A stretch of 64,000 nucleotides of DNA, taken from contig NC_071668.1 in assembly GCF_028554725.1 (NCBI RefSeq), positions 20,128,501-20,192,500 of the forward strand, given 5' to 3'. How positions within the stretch are numbered: the first letter of the stretch is position 1; the number at the start of each line of letters is the position of its first letter. Position numbers and translations under genes: made by a program. This document shows, in pieces, positions 12,030 to 23,579 of the stretch. Source of the stretch: Zeugodacus cucurbitae. Its lineage: Eukaryota; Arthropoda; Insecta; Diptera; Tephritidae. The notes under the pieces are model-generated. The model was given only the letters and a program-made list of their open reading frames with translations. It was not told where the DNA came from and did no database searches.

Positions 12030-13715
12030 TAAGCAGCTTTATAAATTATACACATTTTAGTCCAAAAATCCATCTATCTATGTCAAAAGATGTCAAAAAA
12101 TGGTGTTTCACAAGTTCAATAATCGTAATAATCTGCCCCGAGAATGATCTCAAGTTTTTTTTAGTCGAAATTCAAGCGCCTGATGTATCATCTGTCATTT
12201 AAGTAAGCCATTAAAAAGTAATTTTTTCTCTCAACGTAAATTATTTAATATTCTTCACCAATATCAAAAAGTTGAGACAGCTTAAATTCATCGGATACTA
12301 AAGTATCTATTGACACAACACTTAACTGAGAAATTAGTAATTTTTTACAAAGCAATTGGAATCTTACCCACTGCCTTTAGAGCGGTTTTATCGAATAAAT
12401 GATGAATTAAGCTTCATCCTGACTCGTACTAAGCATACTTTGTTCACAAAATATACCATTATCTTGATGAATCAACAACTTTATTAGTTCTGTAAACGGA
12501 GAAGTATAGTCACTGATCATATGAGTAATTCTGCCGAAATATGTATGCCAACTGCGCAGGGACATGGTATCTCAATAGCAATACATTACAGTTCACATTA
12601 AAGATAATCCGCTACTGGAGGAGTAGGCATTATAAGGTTTGAAATAAATTAAAGGAAAGGAAATGAATTCCATTTAGATTCGATTAAAATCGGTTCAACA
12701 TTTAAAACGGCATTGGGAAGTAAATTATAGTTCTTAGTTTCTAGCTTTCATTGCTTTCATGAATATGAAATAGATCGTCAATTCAACCAATATTTTGAGC
12801 CTATTTTTTGGCAGATTACCTAACGAATATAATTCCTCGACTCAGATTGGCGTTAAATTATTAACACATTTAGATTTATGGAGTTTATTTCCGAAGAAAA
12901 CGTCAATTTGTTTTATGACTTGTCTACAATTTGGTATTACTTACTATTTATAATACCAAGCGCTATAAATTTTGTAAACTGCTCTCAAAAGATGTTAAAA
13001 AAATGCGTTCCACAAGTTCAATAACGTACTAATCTGTCGATAGAAGGCTTTCAAGCTTGGTTTTTTCGATTTTCAGACGCATGATATATCATTTGTTATC
13101 TAAGGAAGCAAATATGTTTTAATTCTCTACATAAATAATGAACATTGCTCAAGATCATTATAAAGCTAAGTCTGGGGCTTAAACTCATCACATACAATCT
13201 CTATCAGTATCAATAGCAATTGAAACATGTTTTAGCTGAGTAATGACAAATCATGCGAGCGGAATCCAATATCTTTAGAGCGGCTTTATCAAATTAATAA
13301 CGAATAACTTTCGCTCTCAATATTGACAGAAGATAAAGCATTCTCAGCTTTAAAAAGAAATGGAGGAAACGGGATGGATATTATTTGGGCTCGGTTAAAA
13401 TTGCTTAAACAGTTTTAGCGCCAAAGGGAATCAGAAGTATGGTTCTTCGTTTCTAGTGTTCCTTGTTTAATATACATATATTATACATGTAGCCAATATT
13501 GTCAATTGTTTCGTTTATATGGCGGGCAGGCATATTTTTAGGCGAATTCCCTAGCGAATATGATCCTCGACTCGGATTGGCGTTAAATTATAAATAAATT
13601 TAAATTTATGGTGTTTATTTCCAAAGAAAAAAGTCCAATGATGATATGTCTGAGTTCCGAATTGGTATTGCCTAGTTTGAATATCACTTTTCCCACATAA
13701 ATTTTGTAGACTGTT
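12030..13715 (+). repeat. Ancient tandem duplication, two diverged units of about 0.73-0.9 kb
   Basis: The first unit (about 12030-12980) and the second (about 12980-13715) share blocks in the same order. Examples are AAAAGATGT at 12085 and 12987, TTTAGAGCGG at about 12376 and 13274, and CCTCGACTCAGATTGGCGTT at 12835 against CCTCGACTCGGATTGGCGTT at 13565. The offset falls from about 900 to 730 bp because the first unit carries roughly 170 bp missing from the second. A CATAAATTTTGTAGACTG stretch at about 13696 matches the start of the second unit, so a third truncated unit may follow. No coding sequence is recognised. Confidence 0.7.
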
Positions 13716-13792
13716 CTCAGTGAGTTATTAGAGTCACAATGCGTTGCCACAACATGTTGCTGAAACATGATTATTTATTGAAGTCATTGATA

Positions 13793-14040
13793 ACACTGTA
13801 CAACACACGGCTGGGTATTGGACCAAACTAATGTTTTCCGGGAGATTGAGTCATAAATATCCTGAATTTAATATATTTTTTTAAATGTAATTTTTTTGAA
13901 TTTCGAATCCAATTTTTTGATTTTTCGAATCCAAATATTTCGGTTTTTCGATTTTGGAGGCTAACTTCGAAAATCGGAGAATAAATTTATTTTACTTATG
14001 ACTCAATCTCCTAGAAAAATTTTGTTTGGTCTAATACTCA
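13793..14040. mobile_element. Foldback-type MITE, copy 1
   Basis: The left end contains GGCTGGGTATTGGACCAAAC and then GGGAGATTGAGTCATAA (about 13810-13855). The right end contains TTATGACTCAATCTCC and TTTTGTTTGGTCTAATACTC (about 13996-14039), which is the inverted counterpart. The interior has TTTCGATTTT-type repeats. The outermost motif ACACTGTACAACACACGGC is kept only on the left here. It is preserved on the right end of the second copy at 16863. No coding capacity. Confidence 0.7.
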
Positions 14041-16030
14041 TAAAAAAGTCGATTTTTTTAAACAAGATTCCGTAGCTAGTCTTCTGATGCATGTGTAAAC
14101 CGACTTCTGATTTATCCTTTAGTCTTCGCATTACTTTACACTAACAATAAATTAAAATATCTAAAATAGAAAAAAATTTAATAAACAAACATTAATTCAT
14201 ATTTCCTTGGGTATTTATGCATCCATTAAAATTTCACAAACAAATGCAAGGAAACTAAAATTGTCAACACTATGCGCTTAGTAAAGATAACACAGATATT
14301 ACAACTCATTTCATTTGTTGCAATTTTGCTTTGGTTTTAATTGTAAATTGAGTGAAGACACACACACACAAAGCGCCTAAGTGTCGCTTATCACACGCTG
14401 GAGGAAATGCAGATGAAGTGTGGAAATTGCAATTTCTTGCAACACACGCGTCTCAGAAGTGTCTTTCAGGCTGAACACACAACCTAAATATTGTGGCAGC
14501 AGCAAACCTGTAAGCGCATTTGCATTAATCATGTTTTTCGTGCGAATTATGAGCTTGTTTGTTTTCCGCCAAATGCACTTGCCACATTTACTTCTCTGTG
14601 TGTCTCTGCGTGTGTGTGTGTCTGTGTTTGTGTGGCGGAAATGGCGTCGCGGCGCTAGTAATGCTCTAGTAAGTAAGTGCACCGACATCAATTGTGCTTC
14701 AAAAGCCTTTGTAGCAATAAACAGCATATGTAACTTGTTGTTGTTGGAATTATGATAAGCGTACACACTCATAAAACAGAAGCGTGATGGGCCGGAAAGC
14801 AGTTGCATTTAACTTAACAACTGTATAAATATTTTGCTTTACAATTGCAAAGTGTTAAGACTAAGAGTAAGACTTTCTCTAATGTGTTGCAAGTAATGTA
14901 AATACAGTAGCCTTATTTTGTTGTTTCACAGCTACTGGTATTTGTTGCATGAGAACTGATAATAGTGGCAAGGCTTTTAGTAGATGTATGATATATGAAT
15001 AAAGTTTTGAATGTATTTCTTTGATCTTCTCGATCCACTTTTCAAAACCAGATTTGCGAGTGTTTACTAAGACATAATTTGCATTCCATACATGTTGAGA
15101 AACGTCTACAAAAAAAATTTAGAATCCTCCGATATCAGATATGTATATGTTTGTATATGCTTCTCTCTCTACTTCTTGACTACTTTAAATGTTCAACTTT
15201 TGAATGAATTTAATGTTTTTTGTCATTAGTGAGCACCACCATTACTTGGGTCCTGGGTTTGATCGGTGTTTAATAAAAAATGTGTATCCGAATAACGATC
15301 TACTCCCGTCAAACAGAAGTAAATCTTAGAAAATATGTCAAAACTGTTTTCAAAAATTTTTGATCTATTCCGAGGCTGCTTTAAACTTGTAGCATCATGT
15401 ATCATGAGTCATAGTCGCGGGATAACTAATATTTGTATTCGAGAACCAATGATCGTACAACAATTTATGCTTTTATACAAAATGAACTATGTTCTATAAG
15501 TGTAATATCAAAATCGACAATAGACTTTTAATTTGGGAGATTTCGAATCTCCATCACTATGGTGATTCTAATCTGCTTGAGCGTGGTTAGATATTGAAAT
15601 AGAACTTGGTCAAGTGCTTTTTAATATTTGTGTCTGCTTTTTTATATAATGTATAACTCGAGTTCTGAATGATAATTTTACCTCACTTGTCCGAGAACTC
15701 TCGGTGATCGAGTTATTTTAAGAAATAATCCTATCATCGGGTCATGTATTTTGAGTACACTACTCTTTGTGGAGACTGTTCAGTAGATAACCTAACTAAG
15801 ACCGATCAGATGAGGTTAGAAACCAACATTTGGAGTATAATTAGTCAGATACCGTCGGCGTCCATATTTTAGAGCTTTCTGGTACTTATTTTATTTATTA
15901 TTTAAGATAACAGTTTTCATAGATAGATAAATAAAAAGCTATTTCTTAGGGATTATCCATTTCGAGGTTTCCTCCTTTTTTGAAGGAAAGAACACAGAAA
16001 ATTTAAATTCATAGCTGAACAGAATTTGGC
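14041..16030. other. Unique non-coding DNA
   Basis: No gene is recognised. A (GT)n stretch lies at about 14600-14635 and CA repeats near 14360. Overlapping open frames on both strands at 14377-14808 have no domain. Confidence 0.4.
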
Positions 16031-16041
16031 ACGAACAGAAT

Positions 16042-16293
16042 TTAGTTCGAAATTGTCGGATCTTCTTGGAACTTTTCAATAGCCCATAGAAAGAAGCGAG
16101 GTCGCTTGGAGAGGTCGAGCGGCTTCTGTTCTTGCACAGGCTGTATTTCGTACGTTTTCAATTTAAGATCCCGACATAATATGCACCAAGTCGTTCCATA
16201 CGTCAGCCTGAGTTGCTGCGAATGGTGCCGAACGAATTCTTTCAGAGTGGTTGTAAGGTGCTGAACCGTAGTGTAACGTGTTTTTGCGGCCAT
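16042..16293 (-). pseudogene. Tc1/mariner-superfamily transposase fragment
   Basis: The minus-strand frame of 83 codons contains LTYGTTWCILCRDLKLKTYE followed by PVQEQKPLDLSKRPRFFLWA and IEKFQEDPT. This matches the segment between the helix-turn-helix region and the first catalytic aspartate in one insect Tc1/mariner transposase group (the KPLDL.KRHRF type). The catalytic D, D and D/E blocks are absent and no terminal repeats are seen. It is a dead internal fragment. Confidence 0.65.
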
Positions 16294-16699
16294 ACGAGTA
16301 TGCCTAAAATAAATTATTTTCTCAAAACTTCACAAAATTTATTCAGTAGTCGTATCTTAAAACTTACCTTACCTTAAAAATTAAGAAATTGTTGCCGGAA
16401 AGGAGGTAAATGATATCCAATATATGTATGCTTAGATCAATTAGATTTAGGAAGTAAATTCGTAACTCTTCGAGCATAATCACGACAAATAAATTTTTTC
16501 TTCTGGGATTTGTACCACGTTCGAAATTTTACTTACTTACTTGCGCCATTTTTAATTATTTAATCTTCGAATATTTTTCCATATATCTCAAAATGAGTCC
16601 ATAGTTTTCGAAATATACATTTTTTTATTTTTTTCGAATAACTAACTTTGATCCCTTACCACTACTTAAATAATAGGAAAAAGTTGTTATATATTTAAT
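16294..16699. other. AT-rich non-coding DNA
   Basis: Nothing is recognised apart from poly-T runs near 16620-16640. Confidence 0.35.
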
Positions 16700-16863
16700 A
16701 GTAATTGCATCCGGTCCTAAAAAAATATAAATATTTCCGAAATTCGATAGAAAATATTTCGATTTTGCAGGCTAATTTCGAAAAACGGAGAACGCACTTA
16801 TTTTAGTCAATCTTTTAGAAAAAATAGTTTGATCCAATACCCAGCCGTGTGTTATACAGTGTA
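16700..16863. mobile_element. Foldback-type MITE, copy 2 (right half)
   Basis: It shares TTTCGATTTT(G)..GGCTAA(C/T)TTCGAAAA and AGTCAATCT..AGAAAAA with the copy at 13793-14040, in the same orientation. It ends in TCCAATACCCAGCCGTGTGT and TATACAGTGTAA, the inverted form of the other copy's left end. The left half is poorly preserved. Confidence 0.65.
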
Positions 16864-18040
16864 ATTGATAAAACGTCGATTATTATATACCAGTTTGCAA
16901 ACTGCTTTAAAAAGCCTTCGCCATTGACGGGTTAAGGTATTCGCAAACGCATGAATTATGCATGAAATCACACTGGACCCATTTGTTTTTCAGTTAATTC
17001 ACCGATTATAATAGCTAACAAACAGCAAGTTGCTCTGATTTTGCCGCATTAAATTAAACAAAACCAGCAGCAGCAGCCACAACTCAAAGAAGAATGAGAA
17101 GAAATACCAATGAAGGAGGCAAAAAAAATCGCTTAACGGTTGATAAGTTGCAAATTCGCTATCGTGAACCAAATAAATTAGTTGTTAATAACTCAGATAC
17201 TTTATGAGCTGCTCAAGCGGCTGATAAGCATAATTGAAAGCAGCAGCAGCCGCAACAACAACAATAACAACAACACACGGATACACAGTGGCCACAACGT
17301 AACTGTTGTATTGTTGTATTGTTGGTAAACAAGGTAAACGGTGAACGCGTGAAGCAAACGCAAAGCAAACTGGTTGCACAGCGGCGGATGACATGCGCAA
17401 ATAAATTGGCGAATTTATGACAAATTACGAGGCAAATTCAAATAATTGGAACGATAAGAAAGTGAAAACGTACATTTGCTTATCGCACGTCTGATGGAGC
17501 GCGGCGGCAACGTTGCCTGGCGAAGGGAGGGCGGCGTTGAGCCACATACTAACTATGGCAACAATATGAGCGACTGACTAGCCAACAGTTGTTAACTTAA
17601 ACAATAACAAAGGCAGCAACAACAACAATAAAAGCAAGAAATCGTGTGTTAATCGTGGCTTTAGCGTAAAGCCCCATCCAGCTGTATGTAGCAATCGAAC
17701 TACTGCATTCCGCGAGTTCAAGCGCCGCGACCGAGGGCTCTGCGCCGCTTGCTTGGATGATCGGGCTATTGCCCGTTGTTGGCCCGTGGACAGTTGATGT
17801 GCTAATAAATTTGAAATTTTATTTTTATAAAATCCAATTGTGTCAAAATTATGTATAGCAAAGATAGCAAAGCGCATTAGAACACAAAATTTGTGGGCAA
17901 TTTATGCAGCCACATTCAATTCACCATCTATATATACATATGTATTGCAAGTGTTGGTTGCTATTTTTGTATTTCGACATTTTATTTATGTAATTCGTAG
18001 TCGAAATTCAATTAATTTTATTTAAATATTTCGATATTTC
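16864..18040. other. Unique non-coding DNA with CAG/CAA repeats
   Basis: No gene is supported. CAG and CAA units occur near 17066-17080, 17238-17276 and 17611-17630. Open frames at 17185-17400 and 17578-17877 are composed largely of these repeats. Confidence 0.4.
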
Positions 18041-18042
18041 AT

Positions 18043-18430
18043 TTAAATGTGAAAAATGCGCCACTTAATATTTGTCAACTTGTAAACTCGAAAAAGGTTA
18101 GGAGTCACATAGTCATGCGGTGAAGGTGAAATCTTCAGTGAAGATCCAAAAAATTTATAGGATATATGTACTAAGTAAGATCCGAGTAAGTAAGATCCGA
18201 GTAAGTAAGATCCGAGAAATCTGTTTCTGGATCTCGCAAAGGTGGGACATTCCAGTAGAAAATTATGAGATGATTCCACCTCGTCCTCCTCCAAGCAGTT
18301 TTTACAGCTAGCATGAGGTAAGATTTTTAATCTTATAGCGTGGAACCCAATGGGGCAGAGGCCACCCCTATGAGAGGTGAACTTTACTATGGACGAAGAG
18401 CCCGGTAGACCTCTTGCGATACACATTAGA
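18043..18430 (-). pseudogene. LINE 3'-end zinc-knuckle tail (CLEEDEVESS type)
   Basis: The minus strand encodes LCPIGFHAIRLKILPHASCK, then NCLEEDEVESSHNFLLECP and TFARSRNRFLGSYL. The CxxC...H...C arrangement is the CCHC knuckle that follows RNase H in many LINE ORF2 proteins. Related tails occur at 21.97 kb (+), 54.2-54.8 kb (-) and 58.0 kb (-). The frame continues through three LGSYL repeats to a stop near 18043. The reverse transcriptase is missing. Confidence 0.75.
18172..18216 (+). repeat. Perfect 3 x 15-bp microduplication inside the LINE tail
   Basis: TAAGTAAGATCCGAG is repeated exactly three times (18172, 18187, 18202). It is in frame with the minus-strand LINE peptide and gives LGSYL three times. 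Zero divergence means the expansion is recent relative to the decayed host element. Confidence 0.95.
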
Positions 18431-18599
18431 CCAGAAGGTTCTGGCGTCTTCGCATATATCCAAATTTTAGATTCAAGCTAGTTTTATTTTGAGACAGATA
18501 GTTCAAGCTGTATATAGTATTTTACATCCAAGCTAGTTTTACTTCGTAACAAATAATTCAAGCTGTAACTATAGTATTACCGAAAATAGTTGTTGTGGT

Positions 18600-18840
18600 C
18601 GTTGTTGTAATGAAAGGTTGGAGGGGGAAGCTTGACCAGACTTATGGTTGTCATCGAGGTCATCTAACGGGAGACACAGGAAACGAGATGTCTTGGCAGG
18701 GACCATAGGTAGAGGGTAAAAAGGTGGTTAGTGCCATGCGGGAACTCGTTGTATACATGGCATGTGTTTATCGTGATCTACTCTGGATATGTCAGAGTTT
18801 AACAAGCTACAATAATAACAAGCGAAACAATTCAAGCTCT
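18600..18840 (-). pseudogene. Jockey-type LINE C-terminal fragment
   Basis: The minus strand reads CHVYNEFPHGTNHLFTLYLW, then SLPRHLVSCVSR and a stop. This aligns by eye with the conserved Jockey-clade ORF2 ending CPxCNxxPHDTNHLFxCP...LWxxPVETARFL. It is homologous to 33795-34146. The knuckle is damaged, and a TTGTTGT run lies at the 3' side. Confidence 0.65.
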
Positions 18841-19189
18841 GTGGTTTGACTCCAAGTACGCCATACTGCCAGCCGCTTTTAAAAATTTCTTAAGAAAAAT
18901 CGCTATCTATCTCTAGAAAAACTATCTTGGGACCGTTCACTCCCAAGTTTTGTTCAATTTAAGATCGCATGTAATTTGCCATTATCCTGGGTGTGCTACG
19001 AGGATTAGGTCAACATCTCTGGCGATAACTTTGTCTATCCCCCATGCATATAAGCATTTTCGACCTTTCGTCTGACTTCTTTATTTGATCCCTTTCCAAA
19101 GAGGGGTGTCATTAGGATACAGTTAAAAAATACTGGTAACATTTTTAGCTCTATTCACTGCAGCCACTAAACATAGACGTGTTATGATG
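18841..19189. other. Non-coding DNA
   Basis: Nothing is recognised. Confidence 0.3.
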
Positions 19190-19550
19190 AGCTCCGCGAT
19201 TTTCGTTTGTTAAAAGCTCTCACTTCATTGCTTATTCGTGAATTCTCGGACAAAAACAATACTGCAACGATGACCCAGCCTACATATTCGCTAGACATGG
19301 CTCGGTGTGAATATTTCTATTTCCAAAAATAAAGAGGACCGTCGTTTTGGAATCATATGGGAAATCGCTAAAAGAGCCAAAGACTATCCAAAAATCGGGC
19401 TTGATAAGTGTTTCGACGATTTGACAAAACACTGGCATAAGTGCATAATATCGAATGTGAACTATTTTAAAGGCGACAACATTAAAGTAGACGAATGAAT
19501 AAATATTTTTTCATAAAACGAAAATTCCCGTTATTTTTTGAACACATCTC
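19190..19550 (+). pseudogene. mariner transposase C-terminal fragment
   Basis: MTQPTYSLDMARCEYFYF near 19270-19325 corresponds to the mariner block PxYSPDxAPxDxFLF, which carries the last catalytic aspartate (DD34D). After a frame change, 19307-19498 encodes IWEIAKRAKDYPKIGLDKCF and HWHKCIISNVNYFKGDNI, the usual mariner C-terminus. The terminal AAAATTCCCGTTATTTTTTG at about 19521-19540 resembles the 3' end seen in this group. The 5' two thirds are absent. Confidence 0.75.
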
Positions 19551-21235
19551 AAATATATATATTTTTAAAGATTTTATCCTTCCTACCTTTAAATTCGATT
19601 CCTTGTGTCCTCCCAAGATTTTTGATTCAATACTTCTCGCCAGCACCAGCACATAGAACATAAGCTATTCTTAAACTTTTTGTTGTTTTCTTCTTTTTTG
19701 TGTAAACCGACTATACAACCTCATAAATCCCAATGCTTCCGCTGGCAGCTGCGTCCACTATATATATACATTTGTATGCCTTGTTTTGTGCAACAAAACC
19801 TCGAAATGTACAACCTTTATTACACAGCAGCGTCCAAGTTGTCGAGCATTAAACGCGTCTTCACACTCATGCGAAGCAACATATCCTCATATACATATGT
19901 ACATATAGATAGATACATATGTACATAAGTATGTTTTGTATTGTACTAGAGTTAGTAGACACTTCAAACTTGGCTGTTGGTTGTTGGCTGTTGCCGATTT
20001 CAACTGTGGCTTTTGCCAACACACACCATTTTGTGTCGCAAACACCGCACCGCACTTTTGCTCACACCATAGGCTACGATATACTCGTATAAACGCCGCA
20101 AAAAAGCTGTCTGCACCAGTTCAGTTACAGACACACATAAACTCGGCAAAAGAAAGGGGGGTGGGGGGCTGTCCTCTCACAGCTTCCAACACCTTAAGTT
20201 CCAATCCACGCCATGGCAGCCGTAAAACCCACTCGTTGTTGTACTCCAGCTGCTCACTCGAGCGCTGGTCCCAAAGGACACTTGGCTTTGCTGTTACTGG
20301 ATTTCATTCTTTCTGCGCTCTACTCTCCTTCCTCTTCTTCTTTCACTTGCAATACCCTTCCTCTTGAGTTTACAACCAAGTATTTATGATTGTTACAGGT
20401 TTGTTGAGTGCAACGTGTTGTTGTTGGTTTACTCGTAGCCATCTTGCCAACTGTGGCGCCACTGTTGCTCTAGTCTGTAGCGTTGGCTTCCTTCGTTCTT
20501 GCGTCGGTTCTTCTCTACTGCCTGGTTTGTTTGGTTGCATGGTTTCCTGGCGAACTGTTTGTTTTGGTCGGGTTGCCCATTGTAGTTGTTGTAGTTGTTA
20601 TTACTCTTGTGTGCATAAGTTTTGCCTTTTCTGCTTCAAGTATCCACCTTTTATAGTCCCACTTGCCACTTCTTATCCCTGTATATGTGTTTGTTTGTTG
20701 TTGGTAGCTTTTCTTTGGCGTACAAAATGGGTGCCAACACTATAATGGCTTCGCATATTATGCCTTTGTGTTTTCTTACCATTGTCCAACCATATTTCAG
20801 CTGCCATCATTTGTGGAAATGTGAAAGTCTTCGAAACGTTTAAAGTATTGTTTTAGTTTGTTGGAGTTTTTGTGGATTTGAGGGGAATGTGTTTGCTAGA
20901 AGTTTGTGGTGAAAAGTGTTTGGAATATGTGAGGTGTATATGTATATTCTTATTTATATGTAGATACTTTCTATTACAATATTATTTTATTCCTATTATC
21001 CGGGACTTCAAGTACAAAAATGTCACCGAAAATATTTCCTATAAAATGTTTTTTCCAATATTTATTAAAAACGGGATTTGTCCATTAATTGTATTATACC
21101 TTAATCCCCGCTTAAGTGTCCCTTCTTAATATGCAAGCCTTTTGAGACCACTAAGCGGGAAAGGCACTTAAATGAATCCCACTGAAGTGTCTCAAGGTAC
21201 TTACCAAGCTTTTTCTCAAATACTTCGACCTAATA
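19551..21235. other. Unique non-coding DNA, pyrimidine-rich
   Basis: No host gene can be supported. Long open frames on the plus strand at 19936-20367 and 20386-20745 are Cys/Ser/Phe-rich, lack domains and follow TTG and TTCT runs. They look like chance frames in pyrimidine-rich DNA, and a rapidly evolving exon cannot be excluded. A TACATA run lies near 19893-19930. Confidence 0.35.
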
Positions 21236-21512
21236 TTTTTTTAGAGCTTATAAAAAGTAGATATTTCTATCTATCATTCCCTTGTTCCTAAGCCTTTACG
21301 AGTTTAATAGATAATTTCCCGAGAACTGAAGCCATTTTGTGGTGCTGAAGCTTAAATAGATACGGTGAATAGCCTAGAAATAAGATTATCATCTTTATTT
21401 TATTATGATGATTGTAAAAATTGTCAAGCTTAATTTGGAGCCATTAAAAAGTAAATCATCTATCATTCCCTAGTTTCTGCCCCTAACAAGTTTACTATAT
21501 AATTGTCCGCGG
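21236..21512 (+). repeat. Diverged local duplication, about 190-bp spacing
   Basis: About 21245-21330 and 21432-21510 share AAAAAGTA, ATCTATCATTCCCT and GTTTA(A/C)TA..TAATT blocks in the same order. Confidence 0.5.
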
Positions 21513-21602
21513 AAGAATATTCACTTTAAATACACTCTGCCTTTCATAAGGACCAACTAAGATCTCATTAAATTAGGGAAATTGTGACTACTATTAGATA
21601 GT

Positions 21603-21667
21603 GGGTCAATTTTCAATACAAAAAATTTTTTGATACAAAAAGGGTTTTTTCTTTCGAAAATTAACCC
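21603..21667. repeat. Small imperfect hairpin
   Basis: GGGTCAATTTTC pairs with GAAAATTAACCC across a 41-bp AT-rich loop. It could be a relic of a MITE. There is no sign that it is a transcription terminator. Confidence 0.4.
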
Positions 21668-21929
21668 ATTTTGCTACTAGATAATCCAGCTAGAACGAAG
21701 CACGAAACAACAAAAAAGGCTACGACGAGAGGTTTGGGATAGATAACATAGATAAATCTTGTATTTCCTGTATCATGAAGCATGAGGGGAACTCCAGAGG
21801 ATAAAATATACTTTGATCTAGTTTCCATCCTATTTAAATAACCATGTGGATTCAAACGGTTCTTGGATGAGATTCAATTCGACTTACATCACTATCGCTA
21901 GGTAGTCACTAGTATCTTTTCAGTCGCTG

Positions 21930-22290
21930 TGCCCAAAATAAATCGAAAGACAAGGTCAATCTTTCCCAAGCCATAGAAGTTCTAACTGGCCATTTTCCCA
22001 TTGGGATTCACACGGTCAAACTAAAAGTTTTAACGGATGCTAGCTACAGAAGCTGTTTGGAAGATGATGAGGTAGTATCTTCCCAACATTTCAATTTGGA
22101 ATGACCCGCATTTGCGAAATCTATGCAAAAAACCTTCGATCTCACTTATTTTGGGCACCCCCCACGATATAGAAGTAAAAACCCTCTGAATATTTTTGGT
22201 AGGTTCTTGGCGCTTTGTCGATTCTTAAATTTAAGTGAGTGGGTTGAATTTTATGCCATCACAAAGGACTAGGATAGCGGTGGCGCTGTA
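21930..22290 (+). pseudogene. LINE 3'-end zinc-knuckle tail, plus strand
   Basis: From 21967 the plus strand reads LTGHFPIGIHTVKLKVLTDA, then RSCLEDDEVVSSQHFNLE. A stop follows where the family has the last cysteine of the knuckle, and then PAFAKS. The family is the one at 18043-18430, 54.2-54.8 kb and 58.0 kb. The 3' end near 22258-22280 includes CATCACAAAGGACTAG, a string also present in the plus-strand LINE end at 51.25 kb. Confidence 0.75.
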
Positions 22291-23579
22291 GGTAAGAGCT
22301 TTGGCGGTAGAAACCTATCACCAACTTTACTACCGGTGCGTCATAGGTGAACTAGTTTATTTTCCGAGTCCTATTTTCAACAAAGAAATAGGAAGTTAGT
22401 TTTACTAAAGGTCCTGCTTCCACAAAGAAATATCTCATTTAAATTAATAAGTTTTGGTAACATCAGAGTCAGGTAGAGTTCGTCCAGAAAGAGCTGGATA
22501 TAATATTATAGCTTTTTACTAAAGCACTAAATTTAAATTGTAGTGTAGCTCGCTAATTTGCCATTTATTCGTATTAACAATCGTGTATTTGGCTGTAAGA
22601 AAGTCAAACACATTTACTTTCATAATACAGTAGACTACAAAGGCTTTAGAGCTTGTCCCTCATGTCAAGGGTAACGGCAAATTTATGCGCCTTCCCGATG
22701 AGCGCTGCTTTCGAGTTCGATGCGCTAAAAATCAAGACAATCACTCATAATCAAGGCGCCTACTTTGCATTAGCACCTACAAAACATCCTCATCGATGTC
22801 TACCAGCACTGCGTCCCATCATCAGCATTTTTAAGCGCTGTCTTTCCAACTTTTGAAGTTTTAATTATGGGTTTCATGTGTCATCTGAAGCCACTGGCGT
22901 CTGCAACGGCAAACGGCAATCGCCGCATACAGTTACACAGCACATCGATGGTGCATATGGCACGCGTCCCTAAAAACAAATCGGCGCTTATGCGCTCAAT
23001 GAAAGTTGAAACGACTGTTGTGCTATTTCTTGTGTGGTGATATGGAGCGCGTATTGTTGGGTCGTCGACTGTCGGTTCGTTTGTCATCGCCGCTTTTCGC
23101 ACTTAAGCTCAGTCGGCGCTGTGTGACGTTTTAATTGTCCACGCGTCTCATAAACCAGTCAGTTAATTGGCGACAAAATGCAATTTGAGTGGCGCTACAT
23201 TTCCATTAAAGAGCCCCCAATAAAGTTCGTAGCAGCATAAAGTTACTAGAACGACTATAAAGTTCTTCAGCTGCATTGCGGCATATTTCTTCTTAGCATA
23301 TTCCGATGCATATATGGTATGGTATTTATGGTGTTTAAAGTTTTGTGGCTTCACCGGAGTATGTCAGTGAAGATGCTGTGAAGTTTTGTTGTGTATTTTC
23401 AATCTGTCAAAAGAAACTTGCCGCTTTAGGATGATGTTAAATTTAAAGAATTTTTCGTATCTTTGCTAACTAGCGCTATAATAACTAGGAGAAGGATGTT
23501 CAATGTGGTGAGTTTTGCTGCGAAGTCACGTATCATCTAAAACTAGATCTGAAGGGATCTGCTTAAGCAAATAAAGCCA
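22291..23579. other. Unique non-coding DNA
   Basis: No gene is recognised. 22650-23150 is GC-richer, with short unrelated open frames on both strands. Confidence 0.35.

Noticed and set aside
14377..14808. 143-codon minus-strand frame
   Set aside because: Overlaps a 111-codon plus-strand frame across a GT repeat; no recognisable protein.
19936..20745. Two long plus-strand open frames (143 and 119 codons) as host genes
   Set aside because: Cys/Ser/Phe-rich peptides from TTG/TTCT-rich DNA, no domain, no convincing splice context; the opposite strand is also partly open.
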